A DNA stretch of 64,000 nucleotides from Mesorhizobium sp. B2-3-4 (GCF_006442315.1 NZ_VFVY01000004.1:269046-333045); one strand, 5' to 3'; numbered from the stretch's first letter, positions 26,101-36,653 are shown. Made by a program: numbers and translations. The notes: generated by a model from the sequence alone, not told the origin.

Positions 26101-26619
26101 GTGAAACACGTGCTGGTCAATTGGGTCGGAGCGGCATTCGGCTGCTGCGTTCTCGTTCTCACCTTCCAGGTCCCCGCAATGGCCAAGACCGGGACGAAGC
26201 TGGCCGAGCAGGCGCAAAAGGCGGCCGTTGTTCCCGACGAAAGCATCTACCAGATCTATCAAAACCATTCGTGGCTCTGGGGCAGGAACGGCGCCGGGTT
26301 CTTTGCGGTCAAACAGCGGGAGTTCGACGCCTGGACCTCGGACAAAGGCCTCCAGGGCTATGGCGAGGGCATATGGTTCATCCCCGGCGGCGGCAAGCTG
26401 TGCTATCGCGCCCAATGGCATGGTTCCTGGGGTGTGAAGGGCTCCATGACCTGCTTCGAGCACCGCCAGGCAGGCAAGGTGATCTACAAGCGCAAGGCAC
26501 CGGACGGCGAGTGGTATATATTCAGAAGTTCGCACCGCAACCGCGGCGACGAGATCACGAAACTGAAGTACGGCGACTACGTCACCCGCAAACAGAAGCG
26601 CATCAAGGCAAGGCAGTAG
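26101..26619 (+). CDS. DUF995 secreted protein (paralogue 2)
   Basis: 172 residues from a GTG with GGAGAG upstream. Signal peptide VGAAFGCCVLVLTFQVPAMAK, then a DUF995 domain: NHSWLWGRNGAGFF, DAWTSDKGL, GKLCYRAQW, MTCFEHRQ and KAPDGEWYIFR. It aligns along its length with the protein at 17105-17707. Position after the GH26-like gene (127-nt gap) suggests a role at the envelope or in polysaccharide handling; no function is established. Confidence 0.83.
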   Translation: MKHVLVNWVGAAFGCCVLVLTFQVPAMAKTGTKLAEQAQKAAVVPDESIYQIYQNHSWLWGRNGAGFFAVKQREFDAWTSDKGLQGYGEGIWFIPGGGKLCYRAQWHGSWGVKGSMTCFEHRQAGKVIYKRKAPDGEWYIFRSSHRNRGDEITKLKYGDYVTRKQKRIKARQ

Positions 26620-26647
26620 GGTCTGCCGGCGGCGACGGGCCGCCGGG

Positions 26648-27097
26648 CTAAGCCTTGCGCTCCCAGCGGCGGTCCGCGGTCTGCTGCCAGTAGGTCAAGG
26701 CGTGGCCCGCCTCCTTCATCGTCTTCCAATGCGCCCGGGCCATTTCGACCTGGGCTGCGTCGTGGCCGTCGAACAGGAACACCGCGCGCTCATAGCCGCC
26801 GAGGTCTGGTGGCGCCGCGCCGTCGACCAGGAACCTGATCCTGGCTTCGTTGGGATTGCCGTCACCCGTGGTCAACAGGATTGGCTGTTCACCGGGATAG
26901 GCTTCGCGATCGGTCGCGTGCGCCAGGAAGGAATCGTCGCGGAAGGTCCACAGATGCTGGTCGAGCGCGTCGCGCCGCTCCTCGGTGCCGGTCTGCACCA
27001 CGGCGCGCCAGCCGCGATCGACGCTGCGCTCGAGCAGGCCCGGCAAGGCATCCTCCAGCGTCGATTCGGTCAGATGGTAGAACAGCACATCGGCCAT
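26648..27097 (-). CDS. holC: DNA polymerase III subunit chi
   Basis: 149 residues starting MADVLFYHLTESTLEDALPGLL, with the chi-family core (RGWRAVVQTGTEERRDALDQHLWTF, PILLTTGDGNPNEARIRFLVDGA, YERAVFLFDG). Chi links the clamp loader to SSB. The 9-nt gap after pepA and shared strand indicate a pepA-holC operon, as in many Proteobacteria. Confidence 0.93.
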   Translation of the reverse strand: MADVLFYHLTESTLEDALPGLLERSVDRGWRAVVQTGTEERRDALDQHLWTFRDDSFLAHATDREAYPGEQPILLTTGDGNPNEARIRFLVDGAAPPDLGGYERAVFLFDGHDAAQVEMARAHWKTMKEAGHALTYWQQTADRRWERKA

Positions 27098-27106
27098 GGA
27101 TCGTCG

Positions 27107-28633
27107 TCAGCTCTCGTAGTGATCGCGCACCAGCCGGTCCAGCAGCCGAACGCCGAAACCCGAACCCCAGGACTGGTTGATCTCGTTCAAGGGCGACCCC
27201 ATCGCCGTACCGGCAATGTCGAGATGCGCCCAGGGCGTGTCCTTGACGAAGCGCTGCAGGAACTGCGCGGCGATGATGGCGCCGCCGTAGCGGCCACCGA
27301 TGTTCTTCATGTCGGCGTTCTTGGAATCGATCAGCTTGTCGTATTCGGCGCCGAGCGGCATGCGCCACAGCCGTTCCTGCGTCGACTGCCCGGCCGCGGT
27401 CAGCCTTTGCGCCAGTTCGTCATCGTTGGAGAAGAGGCCGGCATGATGCAGGCCGAGCGCGACCATGATGGCGCCGGTCAGGGTCGCCAGATTGACCATG
27501 AATTTCGGCTGGAAACGGTCGTTGCAGTACCATAGCGCATCGGCCAGAACGAGGCGCCCCTCCGCGTCGGTGTTGAGCACCTCGATGGTCTGTCCCGACA
27601 TCGAGGTGACGATGTCGCCGGGGCGCTGGGCGTGACCGTCGACCGCGTTCTCGACGAGCCCGATGATGCCGACGACATTGGCCCTGGCCTTGCGCGCGGC
27701 GAGCGCATGCATCAACCCGGTCACGGCGGCGGCGCCGCCCATGTCGCCCTTCATGTCCTCCATGCCCGAGGCCGGCTTCATCGAATTGCCGCCGGTGTCG
27801 AAGGTGACGCCCTTGCCGACGAAGGCGACCGGGCGGTCCTTGGGCTTGCCGCCGTTCCATTGCATGACCGCCATGCGGGCGCCTCGGGGCGAGCCTTGCG
27901 CGACGCCGAGCAGTGACCCCATGCCGAGCTTCTTCATCTCCTTCTCGGTCAGGATCTCGACCTGAACGCCGAGCGCCTCGAGCTGCTTGGCGCGAGCGGC
28001 GAATTCGACCGGTCCGAGCACGTTCGCCGGTTCGTTGACGAGGTCTCGCGCCAGAATCACACCGTCGATCACCGCCTCGGCGTCGACGAAGGCTTTCTTG
28101 GCGCCTGCCGGGTCGGCGGTATGGATGGTCACCTTGACCGGCTTTTTCGGATCGGCCTTGCCGTTACCCTGGCCGTCGTCCTTGTCCTTCCTGGTCTTGT
28201 ACTTGTCGAAGGAATAGCTGCGCAAAAGAATCCCCGCGGCCAGGCTCGCGGCATCCTTGCCGTCGGGCGAGGCGCCGGCAAGGTCGAGCACCACGGTCAC
28301 GTCGGTCGCCTTGCGCAGCGATGCGGCAATCGTGCCGCCGAGCTTCAGCCAGGCATATTCGTCGAGCCCCGAGACCTTGCCGGCGCCGATCGCGACCAAC
28401 CTGTCGAGCGACGTTGCTTCGGGCGCGAGGATTTCGACGATGCCGGCGAACTTGCCGGTAAACTCGGCGACCGGGAAAGCCCGATCCAGCGTCTTGCCCG
28501 GATCGTAGGCCCTGGCCGCATCGCTCAAACCACCGTCATCCGCCGACAGCACGAAGACGGTGCCCTTCCTGTTCGCCGCCGTCTGGGGCGCGGCGAATTT
28601 TGCAAAGGCGATCGACGGTCTGGGGTTCATCAT
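27107..28633 (-). CDS. pepA: Leucyl aminopeptidase (M17)
   Basis: 508 residues; a cytoplasmic two-zinc aminopeptidase. The catalytic domain has [29 protein letters not shown] split over the first metal-binding Lys/Asp positions, [16 protein letters not shown] and the M17 signature [14 protein letters not shown]. Two adjacent ATGs (28633, 28630) are possible; the in-frame extension to 28741 is not supported. Some PepA proteins also bind DNA. Confidence 0.95.
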   Translation of the reverse strand: MMNPRPSIAFAKFAAPQTAANRKGTVFVLSADDGGLSDAARAYDPGKTLDRAFPVAEFTGKFAGIVEILAPEATSLDRLVAIGAGKVSGLDEYAWLKLGGTIAASLRKATDVTVVLDLAGASPDGKDAASLAAGILLRSYSFDKYKTRKDKDDGQGNGKADPKKPVKVTIHTADPAGAKKAFVDAEAVIDGVILARDLVNEPANVLGPVEFAARAKQLEALGVQVEILTEKEMKKLGMGSLLGVAQGSPRGARMAVMQWNGGKPKDRPVAFVGKGVTFDTGGNSMKPASGMEDMKGDMGGAAAVTGLMHALAARKARANVVGIIGLVENAVDGHAQRPGDIVTSMSGQTIEVLNTDAEGRLVLADALWYCNDRFQPKFMVNLATLTGAIMVALGLHHAGLFSNDDELAQRLTAAGQSTQERLWRMPLGAEYDKLIDSKNADMKNIGGRYGGAIIAAQFLQRFVKDTPWAHLDIAGTAMGSPLNEINQSWGSGFGVRLLDRLVRDHYES

Positions 28634-28994
28634 GTCCTGCTTTCGGGGATTGCGCGATCGTGCGCGAAGCGGTTTGAAGCGATCCGCGACATTTGGTCGT
28701 TTTCCGGCATTTGGCAAGACTTTGCCAAAATGGCTACCCATATGAGACCCTGAATCGATGGCGATTCGTCGCGGAACGGCCCCGCTTCATGCCGCAACCT
28801 GTTGTTAACCATCGATGTTTTCCCTTTCTTATCCATTGCCGCCGACACTCCGGCCCATTGCGGCACGCGGCGTGGGACGGGAACCGGATCGCTTGCCTTA
28901 TGCAGCCCAACGGAGCCAGTTGTGTGGGCGTCGCCGGACGGCTACCCTTGGCGTGGTGGCATGATGCCGTTCGAGAAGATCGAGTAAAGCCTTT
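28634..28994. other. 361-bp divergent region between pepA and lptF
   Basis: No gene. An inverted repeat with arms TTTGGCAA (28710-28717) and TTGCCAAA (28722-28729), 4 bp apart, lies 77 bp upstream of pepA and could be an operator. Confidence 0.5.
28710..28729. promoter_or_regulatory. 20-bp inverted repeat in the pepA-lptF promoter region
   Basis: Perfect 8-bp arms TTTGGCAA and TTGCCAAA flank GACT. The TTGGC/GCCAA half-sites resemble operators of LacI- or LysR-type regulators; the regulator is unknown. Confidence 0.45.
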
Positions 28995-30197
28995 ATGAAG
29001 GTCGTTGAACGCTACATCATGCGCCGCGCTTTCGTGGTCTTCATGGCGGCGCTGGTCTGGACGCTGGCCATCGTCTGGACGACGCAAGTGCTGGCCAAGA
29101 TCGACCTGGTCACCGACAGCGGTCAGTCGGCTTTGACCTTCTTCGAGGTCGCGTCGCTTATTCTCCCCTCGATCATTCCGATCGTCGTGCCGTTCGCGCT
29201 GGTGGTGGCGGTTGCCCAGACACTGAGCGTCATGAATTCGGATTCGGAACTCGCGGTGGTCAACGCGTCCGGTGCCTCGCGCTGGACCATCGTGCGGCCG
29301 ATCATGCTGCTGGCGCTGGCGGCCAGCGTTTTTTCGTTCGCCGTGGACAATGGCATCGACCCCTACGCGCGACAGAAGAACCGCGCGCTGGTGGCGGAGT
29401 CGCGCGCCGACCTTTTGTCGCTGATCATCCAGGAAGGCACGTTCCGGAAGATCGAGGACGGGCTGTTCCTGCAGATCGGCGAGCGGCTTCCCGACAACAG
29501 GCTGGGTGGCATCTTCGTCGCCGATTCGCGGGAGGAAGGCGTCAATCTGGTCTATTATGCCAAGACCGGCAGCATCATCGAACGCGGCGGTGAAAAAGTC
29601 CTGATGATGAATGACGGCGTCATCCACCGCAAAACGCTGACCGGCGACCTCAGTGTCATCCGCTTCACGTCCTATGCGTTCGACATGTCGGCCTTCATGG
29701 CCGCGGCTTCGGAGGTGACGCTGCTGCCCAAGGACCAGACCACCCAGTACCTGCTCAATCCAAGCCCGAACGACAAGAACTATCAGCAAAATCCCCAGGA
29801 ATACCGCGCCGAGGTCGACCAGCGGTTCTCGGAATGGACCTATTCCATGGTTTTCGCGCTGATCGCGCTGGCGGTAGCGGGCGACGCCCGTTCGCATCGC
29901 GAGGCGCGCGTCAATCCGCTGATCACGGCCATCGGCATATCGCTGTTCGTGCGCTGGCTCGGCTTCTTCGCCGCAAGCAAGGCCGATGAGGTCCCGCAAT
30001 ATGCCTATATGGTCTATGGCGTGCCCATCGTGGCTTCCGTGGTGGCGATCTGGTTCATCGTTTCCAACCGAACCATGGAAATGCCGGTGGCCTGGGCGGA
30101 CTGGATGACCAATCTGGCCGGCCGCGTCGGCGGTGGCTGGAACAGCCTCAAGCTGCGGCTTTTCCGGCGCGACACTTCAGGGCAAGGGGTCGGCTGA
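28995..30197 (+). CDS. lptF: LPS export ABC transporter permease LptF
   Basis: 400 residues of the YjgP/YjgQ family: N-terminal helices (MKVVERYIMRRAFVVFMAALVWTLAIVW), a large periplasmic beta-jellyroll region, and C-terminal helices (YSMVFALIALAVAGDARSHREARVNP and later). With LptG and the LptB ATPase it lifts LPS from the inner membrane. Its TGA overlaps the lptG ATG by one base. Confidence 0.95.
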   Translation: MKVVERYIMRRAFVVFMAALVWTLAIVWTTQVLAKIDLVTDSGQSALTFFEVASLILPSIIPIVVPFALVVAVAQTLSVMNSDSELAVVNASGASRWTIVRPIMLLALAASVFSFAVDNGIDPYARQKNRALVAESRADLLSLIIQEGTFRKIEDGLFLQIGERLPDNRLGGIFVADSREEGVNLVYYAKTGSIIERGGEKVLMMNDGVIHRKTLTGDLSVIRFTSYAFDMSAFMAAASEVTLLPKDQTTQYLLNPSPNDKNYQQNPQEYRAEVDQRFSEWTYSMVFALIALAVAGDARSHREARVNPLITAIGISLFVRWLGFFAASKADEVPQYAYMVYGVPIVASVVAIWFIVSNRTMEMPVAWADWMTNLAGRVGGGWNSLKLRLFRRDTSGQGVG

Positions 30198-31279
30198 TGG
30201 GCTGGACGCTGGGCCGCTACTTCTTCTTCCGCTACGTGACGATCACGATCTGGTTCTTCATCGGCCTGTTGGCACTGGTGTTCCTGATCGATTTCACGGA
30301 ACTGTCCGGCCGCACCACCGGCCTGCCCGGCTTCACCTATGGAACCGCGATGGCCATTTCAGGCCTTCGCATGCCGATGATCATGCTGCAGACCGTGCCG
30401 TTCGTCGGCCTGTTCTCGGCGATGGCGACGCTGGTTTCGCTCAACCGGCGCTACGAGCTGGTCATCGCGCGGTCCGCCGGCGTTTCGGCCTGGCAGTTCC
30501 TTTTGCCCTGTTGCATCGGCGCGCTTTTGTTCGGCATCGTGTCGGTCGGGATCATCAACCCGCTCGCCGCGCACGCCTTCTCCTGGTCCGAGCAGATCGA
30601 GACCCAGCTGCGCTCCGGCAAATCCAACACGGTTTCGGCCGATGCGGCTCCCTGGATCCGCCAGAAAACCAGCTCCGGCGACACGATCATCGGTGCGCGA
30701 GCCATCCTCAACCAGGGCCTGGAGATGGCCGATGCCGTCTTTTTCATCCTGGACCCGCAAGGCAATATCGCCGAACGCAAGGATGCCGCGCGCGCCTACC
30801 TGCGCGACGGCTATTGGGAATTGCAGGATGTGAAGGCCTTCAGGAACGGCACCATCCAGTCGCTGGCGAACGATCGCGTGCCGACCAATCTGAAGCCGGA
30901 ATTCGTGCAGGAGCGGCTGGCGCGCCCCGAGACGATTCCGTTCTATGACCTACCGGGAAAAATCGAGGTTGCCCGTTCCTTCGGCCTCAAGGCAAATGCC
31001 TTTGCCATGCAGTTTGATTCGCTGGTGGCGTTGCCGTTCCTGCTCGTCGCCATGACGCTGATTGCGGCAACAGTTTCAATGCGATTTGCGAGGATGGGAC
31101 AATCGGCAACGATGATTCTGGGTGGCGTCGTTGCCGGGTTTCTGCTTTATGTCGTTTCGGTGCTGGTGAAGGCATTCGGCGTGGCGGGGTTTGTGCCGAC
31201 TGCTATAGCCGCCTGGGTGCCGGTCGTGGTAGCTATGTTCTTCGGGGTGACTTTCCTGCTATACAAGGAAGACGGCTAG
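30197..31279 (+). CDS. lptG: LPS export ABC transporter permease LptG
   Basis: 360 residues, same fold as LptF: MGWTLGRYFFFRYVTITIWFF, FLIDFTELSGR, YELVIARSAGVSAWQFLLP, and a C-terminal bundle with SMRFARMGQSATMILGGVVAGFLLYV. LptF and LptG form the channel of the LptB2FG extractor. It overlaps lptF and lptD by one base at each end, indicating tight coupling. Confidence 0.95.
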   Translation: MGWTLGRYFFFRYVTITIWFFIGLLALVFLIDFTELSGRTTGLPGFTYGTAMAISGLRMPMIMLQTVPFVGLFSAMATLVSLNRRYELVIARSAGVSAWQFLLPCCIGALLFGIVSVGIINPLAAHAFSWSEQIETQLRSGKSNTVSADAAPWIRQKTSSGDTIIGARAILNQGLEMADAVFFILDPQGNIAERKDAARAYLRDGYWELQDVKAFRNGTIQSLANDRVPTNLKPEFVQERLARPETIPFYDLPGKIEVARSFGLKANAFAMQFDSLVALPFLLVAMTLIAATVSMRFARMGQSATMILGGVVAGFLLYVVSVLVKAFGVAGFVPTAIAAWVPVVVAMFFGVTFLLYKEDG

Positions 31280-33717
31280 TGAGGGAGGCGTTTTTGCCCA
31301 GCAGCAGGCAGGCCCATTTGGCGCGCCTTTATGCGGCGAGCGCCTTGGCGTGCCTGCTCGCATACGCCGTGCCGTTGCCGGCGTTCGCGCAGGATGTCGG
31401 CAAGATGGCGACCTCGGTTCCGTCCGGCTCGCAGATGCTGCTGGCCGCCGACACGCTGGAGTACAACAACGACAACCAGACCGTGACCGCCATCGGCGGC
31501 GTGCAGATCGACTATGGCGGCAACCGCCTCGTCGCCCAGAAGGTCGTCTACAACCGCAACACCAAGCGGATGGTCGCCAGCGGCAATGTCGAGATCGTCA
31601 ACAACGACGGCACCAAGATCAATTCGCAGCACATCGACATCACCGATGATTTCGCCGACGGTTTCGTCAACGCGCTGCGCGTTGAAACCGTCGACAAGGC
31701 CTATTTCGCCGCCGAAAGCGCCGAACGTATGGGCGGCGTGCTGACCACCTTCCACAATGGCGTCTACACTGCCTGCGAACCGTGCGAGGACAAGCCCGAC
31801 AAGGCACCGACATGGCGCGTCAAGGCGAGGAAGATAATCTGGAACGGTGAGAAGAAGACGGTTCGCTTCGAGAACGCGAATTTCGAATTCTTTGGCTTTC
31901 CGCTGGCCTACCTGCCGGCGTTCGAGATCGCCGACCCGACGGTGAAGCGCAAGAGCGGCTTCCTGATCCCCAGCATCAACTACAATAGTCATCTCGGGTA
32001 CAGCGTCAAAATTCCCTATTATTTCGCGCTTTCGCCGACATATGACCTGACGGTGACGGGAAGCGGCTACACCAAGCAGGGCTTCCTCGGTGAGGCCGAA
32101 TGGCGCCAGCGCTTCAACAATGGCGAATACACGTTGAAGATCGCCGGCATTCAGCAACAGAATCCCGACGCCTTCATCGACACCACCGCGTTCCCCTCCA
32201 CCGCGGGTCACAACGTCAATTCGGGTGCGGCCGGCGATCCGAACAAGTTCCGCGGCATGATGGGCACGCAGGGGCAGTTCGCCATCAACGAACGCTGGAA
32301 TTTCGGCTGGGACGTGCTGCTCCAGACCGACAAGAATTTCTCGAATACCTACAACATCGACAAGTACAATGGATACGTTCACCAGTCGTCGGTCTATTTG
32401 ACCGGTCTCAATGATCGTAACTATTTCGACGTGCGGGCGATGCATTTCGAAGTCCAGGAAGACACGCCGAACGGAAATCCCGCGGCGCGAAGCGGTCAGC
32501 AGCCCTGGGTCCTGCCCTCGCTCGACTATGCCTATATTCCCGACACGTCGGTCGCCGGCGGGCAATTGTCGTTCAACGTCAATACCCGTGTCATCCGCCG
32601 CGAAGATTTGGATGAGGCTTTCAATACCCCCTATGACGCCAGCACTCCCGTGCAGCGCGTGCGCGGCATCGAAGGCGAGTCCAGCCGACTCACCGCCGAA
32701 GCCGAATGGAAGCGGAGCTTCGTCACCGACGACGGGCTGGTGCTGACGCCATTATTGGCGCTGCAGGGCGACGTCGACTATGTCAGGGCCTCATCCGCCT
32801 CGCTCTCCGCAATCAACCAGATGGCGACAAATCTCGGCCAGCAGGACGACATGCGTTCGTCCTTTGCCCGCTACATGGCGACCGCCGGGCTCGAGATGAG
32901 CTGGCCGATGCTGTTCTCGCTAGCCAGCGGGTCGAGCCATGTCGTCGAGCCGATGGCGCAAGTGTTCCTGCGCCCGAACGAGCAGTATGTCGGCGGCCTG
33001 TCGATCCCGAACGAAGACGCGCAGAGCATGGTTTTCGACGCGACCACGCTGTTCGAACGCGACAAGTTCTCCGGCTATGACCGCATCGAAGGCGGTTCGC
33101 GTGCCAATGTCGGACTGCGCTATTCCGGCTCCTACATCAACGGCTGGGGCACAAATGCGATCTTCGGCCAGTCCTACCAGATTGGCGGCGAGAACTCCTT
33201 CGCAGCGCCAGACCTAGTCAATGTCGGCGCCTATTCGGGCCTGGAGACCACCAAGTCCGACTATGTCGGCCTGTTCGGCATCACCAGCCCGAATGGGTTC
33301 GCTGCCTCGGTCAGCGGGCGTTTCGACGAACAGAGCTTCGAGGTCCGCCGCGCCGAGCTGAAAGCCGCCTATTCCGGCCTGCCGGTGTCGTTGAGCGCCA
33401 AGTACGCCTTCATCCAGGCTCAGCCGCTCTACGGGTTCACGACCGACCGCCACGAGGTCACGCTCGGCGCATCGACGCATCTCGCCGAGAACTGGCGCGT
33501 GTTCGGGACAGGAACCTACGATTTGCAGGAGGGCCTGCTGGTCAAGGACGGGGTGGGCTTCGCCTACAACGATTCCTGCTTCACCTATCTGATGACGTAC
33601 GCGCAGTCGCGTGACCTGAACACCAGGGAAGTGACGCAGAGCATCGGATTCAACCTCTCGTTCCGCACCCTCGGCGACTTCGGTTCGTCGAGTAACGGGG
33701 TCGACACCATCCAATAA
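31279..33717 (+). CDS. lptD: LPS-assembly protein LptD
   Basis: 812 residues starting at a GTG that shares its G with the lptG stop. A signal peptide (LAYAVPLPAFAQD) leads to an N-terminal OstA/LptA-like jellyroll (LLAADTLEYNNDNQTVTAIGGVQI) and a C-terminal beta-barrel that inserts LPS into the outer leaflet. A Cys pair CEPCED near residue 170 and one in NDSCFTYL near the C-terminus could form disulfides as in E. coli LptD, though the layout differs. Confidence 0.95.
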   Translation: MREAFLPSSRQAHLARLYAASALACLLAYAVPLPAFAQDVGKMATSVPSGSQMLLAADTLEYNNDNQTVTAIGGVQIDYGGNRLVAQKVVYNRNTKRMVASGNVEIVNNDGTKINSQHIDITDDFADGFVNALRVETVDKAYFAAESAERMGGVLTTFHNGVYTACEPCEDKPDKAPTWRVKARKIIWNGEKKTVRFENANFEFFGFPLAYLPAFEIADPTVKRKSGFLIPSINYNSHLGYSVKIPYYFALSPTYDLTVTGSGYTKQGFLGEAEWRQRFNNGEYTLKIAGIQQQNPDAFIDTTAFPSTAGHNVNSGAAGDPNKFRGMMGTQGQFAINERWNFGWDVLLQTDKNFSNTYNIDKYNGYVHQSSVYLTGLNDRNYFDVRAMHFEVQEDTPNGNPAARSGQQPWVLPSLDYAYIPDTSVAGGQLSFNVNTRVIRREDLDEAFNTPYDASTPVQRVRGIEGESSRLTAEAEWKRSFVTDDGLVLTPLLALQGDVDYVRASSASLSAINQMATNLGQQDDMRSSFARYMATAGLEMSWPMLFSLASGSSHVVEPMAQVFLRPNEQYVGGLSIPNEDAQSMVFDATTLFERDKFSGYDRIEGGSRANVGLRYSGSYINGWGTNAIFGQSYQIGGENSFAAPDLVNVGAYSGLETTKSDYVGLFGITSPNGFAASVSGRFDEQSFEVRRAELKAAYSGLPVSLSAKYAFIQAQPLYGFTTDRHEVTLGASTHLAENWRVFGTGTYDLQEGLLVKDGVGFAYNDSCFTYLMTYAQSRDLNTREVTQSIGFNLSFRTLGDFGSSSNGVDTIQ

Positions 33718-33805
33718 GCGGCGACATCGTTTCGCCGCATAGGGCTGGCACGGATTCGCGCATCCGGAAGGGGACGGAATTGGGCGGAACCGGGATAGAA
33801 TTGGG

Positions 33806-34738
33806 ATGCCAACGATGAGGAAGTACCTCTTTTCAGCAGGGTTCGCGCTGCTTGTGGCGGCAACATCCGTATCGATGACCGTCATGACGCCGCCGGCTTT
33901 CGCCAGCGAGATCAAATACGTCGTCAACAACATACCGATCACGTCAGGTGATATCGCCCATCGCGCCGCCTTCCTGAAGCTGCAGCGCAAGAAGGGCGAC
34001 GCCGCACAAGAGATGATCGACCAGACGCTGCGCCTCGCAGAGGCCAGGCGGCTCGGTATTCGCATCAGCGATGCCCAGGTTGACGCCGCCTACCAGCGCT
34101 TTGCCACGAGCAACAAGATGCAGCTCAGCCAGCTCGACGGCGTGATGGAAAAATCCGGCGTAAGCAGGGACCATTTCAAGGAATTCATCCGCGCCCAGAT
34201 GGCGTGGAACCAGGCCTTGAGCGCGCGCTACCGTTCCGGCGAAGGCGGCAGTGTGACCGAACAGGACGCGGTGCGGCGCATGCTCGACAAGGGCGGGGCC
34301 AAGCCGAGCGCCACCGAATACATGCTGCAGCAGGTCATCTTCGTCGTGCCGAAAGCCGAACGCGGCGCCACGCTGGCCAAACGCAAGCGCGAGGCCGACG
34401 CCATGCGCGCCCGCTTCAACGGCTGCGCCACGACGCGCGAGTTCGCCAAGGGCCTGATCGACGTGACCGTTCGCGACCTCGGCCGGGTCCTGGCGCCGCA
34501 ACTGCCGCCGGACTGGGCCGAGCAGATCAAGGCGACCAAGGTCGGTGGCGCCACCGTCACGCGCGAAACAGACCGTGGCGTCGAATTCATCGGCATCTGC
34601 TCGTCGCGCGAAGTATCCGACGACAAGACCGCCCAGATGGTGTTCCAGAGCGAAGGCTCCAGCGACAAGGCCGCCGACGATCTCAGCAAGAAATATGTCG
34701 ACGAGCTGAAGGCGAAAGCCAAGATCGTCAAGCGCTGA
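33806..34738 (+). CDS. SurA-like periplasmic chaperone/PPIase-family protein
   Basis: 310 residues with a signal peptide ([15 protein letters not shown]), a SurA N-terminal-like domain ([31 protein letters not shown]-like [17 protein letters not shown]) and a C-terminal region where a parvulin domain should be but whose key motifs are weak. Immediately downstream of lptD, it probably assists outer-membrane protein folding. ATGs at 33806 and 33815 are both possible. Confidence 0.85.
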   Translation: MPTMRKYLFSAGFALLVAATSVSMTVMTPPAFASEIKYVVNNIPITSGDIAHRAAFLKLQRKKGDAAQEMIDQTLRLAEARRLGIRISDAQVDAAYQRFATSNKMQLSQLDGVMEKSGVSRDHFKEFIRAQMAWNQALSARYRSGEGGSVTEQDAVRRMLDKGGAKPSATEYMLQQVIFVVPKAERGATLAKRKREADAMRARFNGCATTREFAKGLIDVTVRDLGRVLAPQLPPDWAEQIKATKVGGATVTRETDRGVEFIGICSSREVSDDKTAQMVFQSEGSSDKAADDLSKKYVDELKAKAKIVKR

Positions 34739-34739
34739 C

Positions 34740-35768
34740 GTGAAGAACGCGGTGACTGCGCTGGCGCTCAGCGTCGGCGACCCGTCCGGTATAGGCCCCG
34801 AAATCGCCATTGCCGCCTTTCTGGCGCGGCAGGCCGTTGGCTTGCCCGCCTTCTATCTGCTGGCCGATCCGGCCTTGATCGCCGCGCGTGCGCGCCACCT
34901 CGGCGTTTCGCTACCGGTCGAGGAAGTGGAACCGGCGCAGGCGATGGCGGTCTTTGGCCGCGCCTTGCCGATCGTTCCCCTGGCGGCGCGCTCGATCGAC
35001 AGCCCTGGCCGGCCAGAGCCGGCCAATGCGGCCGGGACCGTCGAAGCGATCGACCGCGCCGTGGCCGCCTGCCTCGCCGGCGAGGCTGTTGCCGTGGTGA
35101 CGTGCCCGATCGCCAAGAAACCGCTCTACGATGCCGGCTTCCGCTTTCCCGGCCATACCGAATATCTGGCGCATCTGGCGGCGCGGCATAGCGGCGTCGA
35201 AGCGATGCCGGTGATGATGCTGGCAGGCCCGGACTTGCGCACGGTTCCCGTTACCATCCACATCGCTCTGGCCGAGGTGCCAAAGGCCCTGACCGCGGAG
35301 CTGATCGTCGCGACCGGGCGCATCACCGCGGCCGACCTTGTCCGCCGCTTCGGCATCGCCGCACCGCGGCTGGCCATTGCCGGCCTCAATCCGCATGCCG
35401 GCGAAGGCGGCTCCATGGGCACCGAGGACGAGCGTATCGTAAGCCCAGCGGTCGACATCCTGCGAGCTGAAGGAATCGATGCGGTCGGCCCCTTACCCGC
35501 CGACACATTGTTCCATGCCCGGGCGCGGGCAGGCTATGACGCCGCGCTTTGCATGTATCACGATCAGGCATTGATCCCGGCCAAGGCGCTGGCCTTTGAC
35601 GAGGCGGTCAACGTCACGCTGGGCCTGCCCTTCATCCGCACCTCGCCCGACCATGGCACCGCCTTCGACATCGCCGGCAAGGGCGTGGCACGGCCAGACA
35701 GCCTGATCGCGGCGCTGAAGCTTGCCAGGAGCTTGGCCGACATCGACGCAAAGGCTGTCGCCGCATGA
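34740..35768 (+). CDS. pdxA: 4-hydroxythreonine-4-phosphate dehydrogenase
   Basis: 342 residues from a GTG two bases after the upstream stop. PdxA oxidises 4-phospho-hydroxy-threonine in pyridoxal-phosphate synthesis. Signatures: [54 protein letters not shown], and [12 protein letters not shown] with the metal-binding His. It overlaps rsmA by ATGA, the common surA-pdxA-rsmA order. Confidence 0.96.
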   Translation: MKNAVTALALSVGDPSGIGPEIAIAAFLARQAVGLPAFYLLADPALIAARARHLGVSLPVEEVEPAQAMAVFGRALPIVPLAARSIDSPGRPEPANAAGTVEAIDRAVAACLAGEAVAVVTCPIAKKPLYDAGFRFPGHTEYLAHLAARHSGVEAMPVMMLAGPDLRTVPVTIHIALAEVPKALTAELIVATGRITAADLVRRFGIAAPRLAIAGLNPHAGEGGSMGTEDERIVSPAVDILRAEGIDAVGPLPADTLFHARARAGYDAALCMYHDQALIPAKALAFDEAVNVTLGLPFIRTSPDHGTAFDIAGKGVARPDSLIAALKLARSLADIDAKAVAA

Positions 35769-36604
35769 GTATCGACGGGCTGCCGCCGCTGCGCGATGTC
35801 ATCGAGCGCCATGGGCTGCAGGCGAAAAAAGCGCTCGGCCAGAACTTCCTGCTCGACCTCAATTTGACCGGCAAGATCGCACGCAGCGCCGGTGACCTGA
35901 CGGATGCGACGGTGGTGGAGGTCGGGCCAGGGCCTGGAGGACTGACCAGGGCGCTGCTTTTCAACGGCGCCCGCCGCGTCGTTGCCATCGAGCGTGACGA
36001 ACGCTGCCTGTCGGCCTTGGCTGAAGTTTCCGCCCATTATCCCGGCCGGCTGGAGGTGATTTCGGGCGACGCGCTGAAGACTGACTTCGCCTCCCTTGCA
36101 TCGGCGGCTGCCGGGGACAGTGGCCAGGTCCGGATCGTGGCCAACCTGCCTTACAACATCGGCACGGAATTGCTGGTCCGGTGGCTGACGGTGGCGGACT
36201 GGCCGCCCTTTTATGCCTCGATGACGCTGATGTTCCAGCGCGAGGTCGCCCAGCGCATCGTCGCGGCACCCGACAGCGATGCCTATGGCAGGCTGGCTGT
36301 GCTCGCCGGCTGGCGCACGCAGGCCAGGATCGCGTTCGACGTCCCGCCCCAGGCCTTCACGCCACCGCCCAAGGTCACCTCCTCGGTGGTGCATCTGGAG
36401 CCGCGCGCGACACCCCTGCCCGCCGATGTGAGAAAACTGGGCCGGGTCACGGAAGCCGCCTTCGGCCAACGCCGGAAGATGCTGCGGCAGAGCGTAAAAA
36501 GCCTTGGCGGCGAGGCCCTGCTGGAGCGCGCCGGCATCGATCCGACGCGGCGCGCCGAAACGCTCAGTGTCGAGGAATTTGTCAGAATGACGAACGCGGT
36601 ATGA
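35765..36604 (+). CDS. rsmA: 16S rRNA (adenine(1518)-N6/adenine(1519)-N6)-dimethyltransferase
   Basis: 279 residues; dimethylates two adenines at the 3' end of 16S rRNA (KsgA). Motifs: [35 protein letters not shown] (SAM binding), [10 protein letters not shown] and the catalytic [15 protein letters not shown]. Ends the operon that starts at lptF; a hairpin follows. Confidence 0.96.
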   Translation: MSIDGLPPLRDVIERHGLQAKKALGQNFLLDLNLTGKIARSAGDLTDATVVEVGPGPGGLTRALLFNGARRVVAIERDERCLSALAEVSAHYPGRLEVISGDALKTDFASLASAAAGDSGQVRIVANLPYNIGTELLVRWLTVADWPPFYASMTLMFQREVAQRIVAAPDSDAYGRLAVLAGWRTQARIAFDVPPQAFTPPPKVTSSVVHLEPRATPLPADVRKLGRVTEAAFGQRRKMLRQSVKSLGGEALLERAGIDPTRRAETLSVEEFVRMTNAV

Positions 36605-36611
36605 AGCACCG

Positions 36612-36646
36612 CTTTTTCCTTCTCCCCTTGTGGGGGAAGGAAAAAG
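36612..36646. terminator. Bidirectional terminator between rsmA and gmk
   Basis: CTTTTTCCTTCTCCCC and GGGGGAAGGAAAAAG form a nearly perfect 15-bp stem with a 4-nt loop. Its A/T ends give a T-run in both directions, so it can serve both convergent genes. The CTTCTCCCC-TTGTGGGG core resembles short intergenic repeats common in rhizobia. Confidence 0.85.
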
Positions 36647-36653
36647 AGAGGCC

